Shown: piece after piece, positions 5,386-11,894 of the stretch
Layout: every line of letters begins with the position of its first letter
Position numbering within the stretch: the stretch's first letter is position 1
Source: Candidatus Colicola caccequi
GTDB taxonomy: Bacteria > Bacteroidota > Bacteroidia > Bacteroidales > Paludibacteraceae
DNA: 13,919 nucleotides
NCBI GenBank assembly: GCA_018065205.1
Contig: JAGHTR010000051.1
Span: 1-13,919, forward strand
Direction of reading: 5' to 3'
Translations under genes and position numbers: made by a program
The notes under the pieces: generated by a model
Seen by the model: the letters and a program-made list of their open reading frames with translations, nothing else
What the model was told of the DNA's origin: nothing
The model's database searches: none

Positions 5386-7479
5386 TTAAGCTTTGTAATT
5401 TCTCGTTTTACGTTCAGTGAACTCGTAGTCGAGCGGTTCCTTAATCAGTTCAGGTTCGCTATCCTCACCGGTGTATTTCCAGCAAGCAACATAGCTGAAC
5501 TTATCATCTTGACGAAGTGCCTCTCCTTCTTCGGTTTGGTACTCCTCACGGAAGTGACCACCGCAACTCTCTTCACGGTTGAGAGCATCAATAGCCATCA
5601 GACGACCAATCTCGATGAAGTCACTCAGACGCAATGCTTTCTCCAACTCGTTATTCAGGCTGTTAGCCTCACCGGGGATATATACATTGCTCCAGAACTC
5701 TTTCTTAAGTGCGTCAATCTTCTTGATAGCCGTCTTTAGACTCTCTGCGGTACGACCCATACCTACAAAGTCCCACATGATAAGACCCAGTTCCTTATGG
5801 ATACTATCTACCGAGCGTTGACCTTGAATAGCCATCAAGCGAGCAATCTTATCGTTCACATTCTTCTCGGCCTCAGCGAACTCAGGCAGGTCAGTACTCA
5901 TACGAGGTACACCAATCTGGTCGCTCAGGTAATTCTGAATAGTATAAGGTAATACAAAGTAACCATCAGCCAAACCTTGCATCAAGGCACTGGCTCCCAG
6001 ACGGTTAGCACCATGGTCTGAGAAGTTAGCCTCACCAATACAGAACAGACCCTTAACCGATGTTTGTAACTCATAGTCAACCCAAATACCACCCATCGTA
6101 TAGTGGATAGCCGGGAAGATCATCATTGGATTCTCATACGGATTCTCGTCCACGATTTTCTCGTACATTTGGAAAAGGTTACCATATTTTTGAGCTACAA
6201 CATCTTTACCCAGACGTTGAATAGCCTCGCTGAAATCCAAGAACACAGCCAGACCCGTGTTATTGACACCATAGCCTTTATCGCAACGTTCCTTAGCAGC
6301 ACGCGAAGCCACGTCACGAGGAACTAAATTACCGAATGCCGGATAACGACGCTCCAAGTAGTAATCACGGTCTTCCTCAGGAATATCACGACCCTTGATT
6401 TCGCCGGCTTGCAGTTTCTTAGCGTCCTCCAGTTTCTTAGGAACCCAGATACGGCCATCGTTACGCAAGGACTCTGACATCAAAGTTAACTTACTTTGGA
6501 AGTCTCCATGCTTAGGAATACAAGTGGGGTGAATCTGTGCATAGCACGGGTTAGCAAAATATGCTCCGTGACGGTACATCTGCATAGCAGCCGAACCGTT
6601 ACTTGCCATGGCGTTGGTGCTCAAGAAGAACGTATTACCATAACCACCGGAAGCGATTACAACGGCATGACCGAAGAAACGCTCAATGCGGCCGGTTACT
6701 AAGTTACGAGCAATGATACCACGAGCACGTTCTTCGCCGTTCTCGTCCTTAATCATCACGATATCCAACATCTCATAACGAGTGTACATCTTAACCTTAC
6801 CCTTACCAATCTGACGGCTCAATGCGCTGTAAGCACCAAGCAACAGTTGTTGACCGGTTTGACCCTTAGCGTAGAAAGTACGGCTAACTTGGGCACCACC
6901 AAATGAACGGTTATCCAGCAATCCTCCGTATTCACGAGCAAAAGGCACTCCCTGTGCCACACATTGGTCAATGATGTTATTACTTACTTCAGCCAAACGA
7001 TACACGTTAGCCTCACGAGCGCGGTAGTCTCCCCCCTTGATGGTATCGTAGTAAAGACGATAAACACTATCACCATCATTCTGATAGTTCTTGGCAGCAT
7101 TGATACCACCTTGTGCAGCAATCGAGTGCGCACGACGCGGACTATCCTGGATGCAGAAGTTAAGCACGTTAAATCCTAACTCAGCCAAGGTAGCTGCAGC
7201 AGAAGCACCCGCCAAACCGGTTCCCACTACGATTACGTCCAAACGACGCTTGTTGGCAGGGTTAACCAGTTTTTGATGATCTTTGTAATTGGTCCATTTC
7301 TCTGCCAAAGGACCTGCAGGAATCTTCGCCATCTCAGGCGTGATTACCTTTACATCAGCCACTTTCTTTGTAGCAGCCACTTTCTTTGTAGCAGTTGCTT
7401 TCTTTGTGGTAGTTGCTTTCTTTGCAGCAGCTACTTTCTTAGTGGTCGTAGCCACTTTTGTATCTTTTTTCGTTGCCAT
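5386..7479 (-). CDS. frdA: Fumarate reductase/succinate dehydrogenase flavoprotein subunit with a repetitive basic N-terminal tail
   Basis: This is the catalytic FAD subunit of complex II, interconverting fumarate and succinate on the cytoplasmic face of the inner membrane. It has 697 residues. The FAD dinucleotide fold is VIVVGTGLAGAS (Gly86, Gly88, Gly91). The His of the flavin-linkage motif is His118 in RRAHSIAAQGGINAA. Substrate-site segments HPTCIP and VPRDVASRA are present, and the C-terminal FAD contact is DHGANRLGASALMQG. The oddity is residues 1-50, a Lys/Ala/Thr/Val tail of hexapeptides (TKKVAA and variants) before PAGPLAEKWTNYK, where Bacteroides homologues normally begin. An internal ATG (7332-7330, Met50, MAKIPAGPL) would give a normal-length protein. 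The upstream start is kept because it lies 4 bp after the cytochrome b stop, the frame is fully open, and third codon positions vary between repeat units as expected for translated DNA. It is the second gene of the operon. Confidence 0.95.
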   Translation of the reverse strand: MATKKDTKVATTTKKVAAAKKATTTKKATATKKVAATKKVADVKVITPEMAKIPAGPLAEKWTNYKDHQKLVNPANKRRLDVIVVGTGLAGASAAATLAELGFNVLNFCIQDSPRRAHSIAAQGGINAAKNYQNDGDSVYRLYYDTIKGGDYRAREANVYRLAEVSNNIIDQCVAQGVPFAREYGGLLDNRSFGGAQVSRTFYAKGQTGQQLLLGAYSALSRQIGKGKVKMYTRYEMLDIVMIKDENGEERARGIIARNLVTGRIERFFGHAVVIASGGYGNTFFLSTNAMASNGSAAMQMYRHGAYFANPCYAQIHPTCIPKHGDFQSKLTLMSESLRNDGRIWVPKKLEDAKKLQAGEIKGRDIPEEDRDYYLERRYPAFGNLVPRDVASRAAKERCDKGYGVNNTGLAVFLDFSEAIQRLGKDVVAQKYGNLFQMYEKIVDENPYENPMMIFPAIHYTMGGIWVDYELQTSVKGLFCIGEANFSDHGANRLGASALMQGLADGYFVLPYTIQNYLSDQIGVPRMSTDLPEFAEAEKNVNDKIARLMAIQGQRSVDSIHKELGLIMWDFVGMGRTAESLKTAIKKIDALKKEFWSNVYIPGEANSLNNELEKALRLSDFIEIGRLMAIDALNREESCGGHFREEYQTEEGEALRQDDKFSYVACWKYTGEDSEPELIKEPLDYEFTERKTRNYKA
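7352..7459 (-). repeat. Six tandem 18-bp repeats encoding the Lys/Ala/Thr tail of FrdA
   Basis: Read on the plus strand, six consecutive 18-bp units share the pattern GTAGCAGCCACTTTCTTT with substitutions, from 7352 to 7459. On the minus strand each unit encodes a hexapeptide of two Lys plus four Ala/Thr/Val residues. The two units nearest 7352-7387 differ only in their first four bases, suggesting recent duplication; those nearer the gene start are more diverged. The array is a candidate for length variation between strains. Confidence 0.85.
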
Positions 7480-7483
7480 ATTA

Positions 7484-8188
7484 TTACATCATTGAACCAA
7501 TATTAACACCTAAGAAATAAACCGTTACGACCATAAATAAACCAACAGCAATGGTAGCAAAAATAACACCAATCACTTTGATTCGTTTCAGCCAAATCAG
7601 GTTGCTCCAACCTAATGTTTGCAAAGCGGACCAAACGCCGTGACTGAGGTGGAACCACAAAGCAACCAACCATACCAAATACAGTAAGCAGTAGATAATA
7701 CCACATACGCCATTGGTGAATAAACCCTTAACGATAGCACTGCCATCCTGAGGATCAAACATGGATGTTTCAACACCGGTCAACTCAGCAAACTGCATCT
7801 TGTACCAGAAATTGTAAAGGTGCAATACCAAGAAACCGATTACGATAATACCCAGCACGAGCATATTCTTAGATGCCCATTGTACACCCTCCTGACGAGC
7901 CTCCATCGCATAACGATCGGTGCCCCGTGCAGCGCGGTTCTGGATAGTCAAATAAATGGCATAGCAGAAATGCACCACTACACCCAATGCCAAAACAAGC
8001 GTACCAATGATGGCGTACCAATTAGCACCCAACATGGCGCAGATCCAATTGTAACCCTGCGTGCCAAAGATGTCATCAATCACCAGGCACAGGTTCATAG
8101 AACCATGGAAAAGCAGGAAAAGGACCAAGAACAGGCCGGTAATACTCATAATGAACTTACGGCCAATAGAAGAATCTTTTAACCACAT
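7484..8188 (-). CDS. frdC: Succinate dehydrogenase/fumarate reductase cytochrome b subunit (single five-helix type)
   Basis: This is the membrane anchor of complex II, holding heme b and the menaquinone site. The 234-residue protein has five hydrophobic segments at about 13-35, 57-82, 108-130, 155-182 and 204-228, matching the single-polypeptide diheme type of Bacillus subtilis and Wolinella rather than the paired C/D anchors of E. coli. Candidate axial heme ligands are His28 (LFHGS), His73 (VVHFC), His123 (VLHLYNFW) and His180 or His183 (LWFHLSHGVWSALQ). It is the first gene of the operon, as in Bacteroides, with frdA 4 bp downstream. The start at 8188 gives the family N-terminus (SSIGRKFIMSITGL). 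The leader of about 35 nt contains two AAGTTATTT direct repeats spaced 11 bp apart (8193-8212) and no Shine-Dalgarno sequence. The alternative symbol is sdhC. Confidence 0.92.
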   Translation of the reverse strand: MWLKDSSIGRKFIMSITGLFLVLFLLFHGSMNLCLVIDDIFGTQGYNWICAMLGANWYAIIGTLVLALGVVVHFCYAIYLTIQNRAARGTDRYAMEARQEGVQWASKNMLVLGIIVIGFLVLHLYNFWYKMQFAELTGVETSMFDPQDGSAIVKGLFTNGVCGIIYCLLYLVWLVALWFHLSHGVWSALQTLGWSNLIWLKRIKVIGVIFATIAVGLFMVVTVYFLGVNIGSMM

Positions 8189-8227
8189 AATAAAGTTATT
8201 TTTAAGTTATTTATTCAAAATAGCGTG

Positions 8228-8259
8228 CAAAGTTACTAAAAAATTTGGATATATCCAAA
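8228..8259 (-). promoter_or_regulatory. Promoter of the fumarate reductase operon
   Basis: On the minus strand, TTTG (8259-8256), 20 bp, then TAACTTTG (8235-8228) match the Bacteroidetes -33/-7 form. The ATG at 8188 follows 39 nt after the -7 element. Its -33 box lies inside the spacer of the opposing porQ promoter. Confidence 0.75.
8244..8259. promoter_or_regulatory. Perfect 16-bp palindrome shared by the frd and porQ promoters (candidate operator)
   Basis: TTTGGATATATCCAAA is a perfect inverted repeat. Its left TTTG is the -33 box of the porQ promoter and its right CAAA is the -33 box of the frd promoter. The inner form TTGGA-N4-TCCAA has the same geometry as Crp/Fnr-family sites (TTGAT-N4-ATCAA), though the half-site differs. 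Operator function is inferred; the symmetry may simply come from the paired -33 boxes. Confidence 0.5.
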
Positions 8260-8275
8260 AAAAATTGTACTTTTG
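8244..8275 (+). promoter_or_regulatory. Promoter of the porQ-cmk-ispH-pfkA operon
   Basis: TTTG (8244-8247), 20 bp, TACTTTTG (8268-8275). Only 10 nt separate the -7 element from the ATG at 8286, so the transcript probably has a leader of a few nucleotides at most. It overlaps the divergent frd promoter and is symmetric with it about 8251.5. Confidence 0.75.
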
Positions 8276-8285
8276 CAGCGTTTTT

Positions 8286-9368
8286 ATGAAAAAACATAGT
8301 TTTTATATTATCTTATTGTTAATGCTGGTGCATTATCTGCCCATAACAGCCCAAACTAAAGCGGCCGGCAGTAGTGTGTATTCATTCCTCAGCCTACCCT
8401 ATTCGTCGCGTCTCTGCGCCTTGGGCGGAGATAATGTAGCGATACAGGATGGAGAAATCAGCATGGCGATGCAAAACCCTGCCCTACTATGCGCAGGAAC
8501 AGATAAGATATTAGAACTCAACTACGCGCATTACTTAGAAGGTGTTAATTTAGGTAGTGCCTTATTCGGGTGGAACTTTGGGCGCAGTAAGATTGAAAAA
8601 CAACCTGACGAACCGGATAAACCTAACTACTTTGCCGTAGGAATACACTATTTAGATTACGGTACAATGAAGTACGCCGACGATAAAGGTAACCTTACCG
8701 GAGGCAGTTTTTCGGCGCGAGATATGCTCATCGACATCATGTATGCCCGTCAATTAGGTCCGCATTTTACCGTAGGTGTCAGTCTTAAGCCTATCATGTC
8801 TTTCTATGAGTCCTACTCGGCTTTTGCACTGGCTGCCGATGTAGGTGGTCACTTTCAAACCGCCGACTCCACCTTCCAGTTAGGTTTGACCCTGCGCAAT
8901 ATAGGTTGGCAACTCAAAGGTTTCTACACCCAAGAGAGCAATCAGGCCCGCGAATCCCTGCCCTTTAACCTGGAATTAGGTCTGGCCTATCGCTTCAAAC
9001 ACGCGCCTATCCGACTTAGTATGACTATTCATAACATGCAGCGGTGGAATCTTAACTACGAACTAACCAATCAGCCTACCGAGGATAGAGGTAAGTCCGT
9101 TCCGTGGTATGACATGATGTTCCGCCATACCATCTTTGCATTGGATATCGTTCCTAAGAGTGAGAAATTCTACCTCACCCTCAGTTATAACCACCGCCGC
9201 CGCGCCGAGATGGGTCTTAAAGACCAACGCAGTCTGGCAGGATTCGGTATAGGTGGTGGACTAAAAATCAAAATGGTGCGGGTCGGTTTTGCTATCAGTC
9301 AATACACCAAGTCTAACCTCACCTACCAAGCATCACTCAGCTTAGACATCAATCAATTAATGAAATGA
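8286..9368 (+). CDS. porQ: Type IX secretion system protein PorQ (outer-membrane beta-barrel)
   Basis: PorQ is an outer-membrane barrel of the T9SS attachment machinery; in Porphyromonas gingivalis it belongs to the PorU-PorV-PorQ-PorZ complex that anchors cargo on the surface. The predicted protein has 360 residues with a signal peptide (MKKHSFYIILLLMLVHYLPITAQ). The recognisable N-terminal block is SVYSFLSLPYSSRLCALGGD (30-49), then DGEISMAMQNPALL (55-68). Alternating beta-strand segments follow: YFAVGIHYLDYGTM, SFSARDMLIDIMYARQL, and a C-terminal VRVGFAISQYTKSNLTYQASLSLDI. The frame stays open upstream to 8061, but the ATG at 8286 is chosen because it starts the signal peptide and lies just after the promoter; an upstream start would run into the promoter and the frd gene. 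The stop overlaps cmk by 4 bp. Assignment rests on the N-terminal signature and the cmk/ispH neighbourhood. Confidence 0.82.
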   Translation: MKKHSFYIILLLMLVHYLPITAQTKAAGSSVYSFLSLPYSSRLCALGGDNVAIQDGEISMAMQNPALLCAGTDKILELNYAHYLEGVNLGSALFGWNFGRSKIEKQPDEPDKPNYFAVGIHYLDYGTMKYADDKGNLTGGSFSARDMLIDIMYARQLGPHFTVGVSLKPIMSFYESYSAFALAADVGGHFQTADSTFQLGLTLRNIGWQLKGFYTQESNQARESLPFNLELGLAYRFKHAPIRLSMTIHNMQRWNLNYELTNQPTEDRGKSVPWYDMMFRHTIFALDIVPKSEKFYLTLSYNHRRRAEMGLKDQRSLAGFGIGGGLKIKMVRVGFAISQYTKSNLTYQASLSLDINQLMK

Positions 9369-10030
9369 AAAAAATAATCATTGCCGTAGATGGTCCTTCA
9401 TCCAGTGGTAAATCTACTATTGCCAAAGCCATTGCCAAGGCCGTAGGATACAACTATATCGATACCGGTGCTATGTACCGTGCCGTCGCGCTGTACTGCT
9501 TGCGCAATAACTTAGACTGTCTGTCTATCGTATCGCATCTATCCGACCTATCCGTCTCATTTGCACGAATGGAAGACGGCTCACAACACACCTTGCTCAA
9601 TGGCGAAGATGTAGAGAAAGAGATTCGTTCCCTTGAGGCAGGGAACATGGCATCCCAAGTGAGCCAAGTCAAAGAAGTGCGGGCTTTCCTTGTCGCCCAG
9701 CAACAACGCATGGGGAACGAAAAAGGAATCGTTATGGATGGACGGGACATCGGTACCGTTGTTTTTCCGCAAGCTGAACTAAAACTCTTCATCACCGCAT
9801 CACCTGAGGTGCGCGCGATGCGCAGATATAAGGAATTAGTCGGCAAGGGAGAACAACCCATATACGAGGATGTAGTAAAAGATATCAACGAACGGGATTA
9901 TCGCGATACCCATCGGGCGGAATCACCTCTGCGTCAAGCCGAAGATGCCATCCTATATGACAACTCCGACATACCGTTTGAGGACCAAATGAAGGATTAT
10001 ATACGTTTCTTCAATGATCGTATCCATTGA
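9365..10030 (+). CDS. cmk: (d)CMP kinase
   Basis: Cytidylate kinase phosphorylates CMP and dCMP to the diphosphates using ATP, salvaging nucleotides from RNA turnover in the cytoplasm. The 221-residue length is typical. Visible are the P-loop GPSSSGKST (10-18), the CMP-binding segment YIDTGAMYRA (31-40), the GRDIGTVVFPQAELKLF block (126-142), and the LID motif RDYRDTHRAESPLRQAEDA (177-195). The usual RDxxDSxR reads DTHR here, a conservative Ser-to-Thr change. The ATG overlaps the porQ stop (ATGA), and the 3' end overlaps ispH by 17 bp in another frame, so the three genes are tightly coupled in translation. Confidence 0.95.
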   Translation: MKKIIIAVDGPSSSGKSTIAKAIAKAVGYNYIDTGAMYRAVALYCLRNNLDCLSIVSHLSDLSVSFARMEDGSQHTLLNGEDVEKEIRSLEAGNMASQVSQVKEVRAFLVAQQQRMGNEKGIVMDGRDIGTVVFPQAELKLFITASPEVRAMRRYKELVGKGEQPIYEDVVKDINERDYRDTHRAESPLRQAEDAILYDNSDIPFEDQMKDYIRFFNDRIH

Positions 10031-10901
10031 TACCGGATCGGGCTTCTGCTTTGGTGTAACCAGTGCCATCAAAAAAGCCGAAGAGGAACTGCAAAAAGGT
10101 TCCTTGTCTTGTTTAGGCGATATCGTGCATAACGGCCAGGAAGTGGAACGACTGGAGCATGCAGGACTGCGCACTATCGACTACAACGATTTCCAACAAA
10201 TGCGAGGCGGACGAGTGCTGCTTCGTGCACACGGCGAACCACCATCCACCTATGCCACGGCACGTGCTAACGGCATTGAGGTCATTGATGCCACTTGTCC
10301 CGTCGTAAAAAAACTGCAGGAGCGGATTCGTACCACCTATATCCAACATCCACAAGCACAAATAGTCATCTTTGGAAAGGTAGGACACGCCGAAGTGATT
10401 GGGTTGCAGGGACAAACCGACAATACAGCCATCGTCATTGAAAAACCGCAGGACCTGGATGAGATGGACTTGACACGCGATATCTACCTCTTCTCACAAA
10501 CCACTAAGTCAGTGGATGAATTTAGGGAAATAGTAAATCGTCTAAAGTTGAAAGTAGAGAGCAGTCATTTAGATATTAAGTTAAACGTAGAAGATACCAT
10601 TTGCCGCAATGTGGCCAATCGCGTCACCCAACTACAAGCCTTTGCCAAACAGCAAGACTTAGTTATTTTTGTGGGTGGACAAAAAAGCAGCAATGCCAAA
10701 GTGCTGTTTGAGCACTGTAAGCAAGCTAATCCTAGCACGATTTTTGTATCATCACCGGCAGAACTATCCTCTACCGAACTACTCTCAACGCTAAACATTA
10801 AACTTTCAACTCAAAAAATCGGTATCTGCGGTGCCACCAGCACCCCGCTATGGTTGATGGAGCAAGTTAGAGACCAACTGAATAAGTTAACTATTCAATA
10901 A
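10014..10901 (+). CDS. ispH: 4-hydroxy-3-methylbut-2-enyl diphosphate reductase (IspH/LytB)
   Basis: IspH performs the last step of the MEP isoprenoid pathway, reducing HMBPP to IPP and DMAPP with an iron-sulfur cluster. The 295-residue protein keeps the three cluster cysteines Cys12 (GFCFGV), Cys95 (DATCPVV) and Cys197 (DTICRNVANR). It also keeps the substrate residues His39 (IVHN), His73 (RAHGEPP), His125 and Glu127 (GHAEV), and Ser225/Ser226/Asn227 (QKSSNAKV), plus CGATSTP near the end. Compared with Bacteroides homologues from memory, two surface loops look extended and low in complexity: residues 176-193 and about 248-267. The start lies 17 bp inside cmk and gives the expected N-terminus; no other Met precedes Cys12. 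pfkA follows after 6 bp. Confidence 0.95.
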   Translation: MIVSIDTGSGFCFGVTSAIKKAEEELQKGSLSCLGDIVHNGQEVERLEHAGLRTIDYNDFQQMRGGRVLLRAHGEPPSTYATARANGIEVIDATCPVVKKLQERIRTTYIQHPQAQIVIFGKVGHAEVIGLQGQTDNTAIVIEKPQDLDEMDLTRDIYLFSQTTKSVDEFREIVNRLKLKVESSHLDIKLNVEDTICRNVANRVTQLQAFAKQQDLVIFVGGQKSSNAKVLFEHCKQANPSTIFVSSPAELSSTELLSTLNIKLSTQKIGICGATSTPLWLMEQVRDQLNKLTIQ

Positions 10902-10907
10902 CAATAT

Positions 10908-11891
10908 ATGGAATCAAGAATTAAAACAATCGGTGTATTAACCTCCGGCGGCGATGCTCCCGGTATGAACGCAGCTGTTCGCGCCGTGACCCGTGCTGCA
11001 ATCGCAAATGGTATGCGCGTTAAAGCTATCTTCCGTGGATATAAAGGACTTATAGAGGGAGAAGTACAAGAGTTCACAACCCAAGACGTTAGTGGTATTA
11101 TCCAACGGGGAGGCACGATTCTTAAATCAGCTCGTTGCGAGGAATTCAAGACCCCTGAGGGACGCCGTCAAGCCTACGAGACACTGGTGCGCGAACAAAT
11201 AGATGCACTAATCGTTATCGGCGGTGATGGCACCTTTACGGGAGCGCGAAGTCTATCTCAAGAGTATAACGTGACTGTCATCGGTGTTCCTGCCACGATC
11301 GATAACGACTTATGGGGCACCGACTCCACCATCGGTTACGACACCGCCCTCAATACCATTATGGACTGCGTAGATAAGTTGCGCGATACCGGCACCAGCC
11401 ACGAACGTGTGTTTGTAGTGGAAGTGATGGGACGGGATGCAGGATTCCTGACGTTGAACGCAGCTATTGCCGGAGGCGTAGAAGCGGCTATCATTCCTGA
11501 ACGTGCCACCATCGCAGAGCAGATTGACGAAGCATTAGGTCAGGGTCGGCGCAAACATAAGAACTCCGCCATCGTGCTCGTGCAAGAACATGCCGTGGAA
11601 GGTGGTGCCAAGGCCGTAGCCGAGATGATTGAGCAAGAACATCCGGATTATGGAACGCGCGTCACTATCCTCGGACACCTGCAACGAGGTGGTTCACCTA
11701 CCGCTTACGACCGTATCTTAGCATCTCGCTTCGGATGCCACGCTATCCTCGCGTTGCTGGACGATCAACGCAGTATTATGGTAGGTATGCAAAACGACGA
11801 AATCGTTTATGTTCCTATGGCACAGGCTATTAAACAAAAGAAAGACATTCAAGCGGATCGCTGGAATGCCTTACATGTACTGAGTATATAA
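10908..11891 (+). CDS. pfkA: ATP-dependent 6-phosphofructokinase
   Basis: This is the committed glycolytic enzyme, phosphorylating fructose 6-phosphate to the 1,6-bisphosphate in the cytoplasm. The 327-residue length is that of the bacterial PfkA type. Motifs in order: GVLTSGGDAPGMNAAVRA (9-26), RGYKGL (43-48), GGTILKSAR (68-76), the nucleotide site GGDGT (105-109), the catalytic PATIDNDLWGTD (128-139, with Asp132 as the expected base), VEVMGRDAG (171-179) and HLQRGGSPTAYDR. Gly108 in GGDGT indicates ATP use; pyrophosphate-dependent relatives usually have Asp there. It is the last gene of the porQ operon, 6 bp after ispH. Its stop lies 3 bp from the stop of the convergent outer-membrane gene, and no clear hairpin terminator was found just downstream. 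Confidence 0.95.
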   Translation: MESRIKTIGVLTSGGDAPGMNAAVRAVTRAAIANGMRVKAIFRGYKGLIEGEVQEFTTQDVSGIIQRGGTILKSARCEEFKTPEGRRQAYETLVREQIDALIVIGGDGTFTGARSLSQEYNVTVIGVPATIDNDLWGTDSTIGYDTALNTIMDCVDKLRDTGTSHERVFVVEVMGRDAGFLTLNAAIAGGVEAAIIPERATIAEQIDEALGQGRRKHKNSAIVLVQEHAVEGGAKAVAEMIEQEHPDYGTRVTILGHLQRGGSPTAYDRILASRFGCHAILALLDDQRSIMVGMQNDEIVYVPMAQAIKQKKDIQADRWNALHVLSI

Positions 11892-11894
11892 GAA

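Noticed and set aside
7273..7506. Plus-strand Cys/Phe-rich and Ala/Phe/Val-rich frames opposite the FrdA tail
   Set aside because: The striking repeats are the complement of the Lys/Ala/Thr repeat array; no start context or promoter supports translation.
7820..8182. Plus-strand open frame of 120 codons opposite the cytochrome b gene
   Set aside because: Composition (His/Thr/Gln-rich) and complete overlap with a well-supported gene mark it as a reverse-strand shadow.
8061..8285. Upstream extension of the porQ reading frame (75 extra codons)
   Set aside because: It overlaps the cytochrome b gene and the promoter region. The ATG at 8286 begins a clean signal peptide directly after the TACTTTTG element.
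9454..9888. Minus-strand open frame of 144 codons opposite cmk
   Set aside because: cmk has all its motifs across this stretch; the reverse frame is Ser/Arg-rich without structure.
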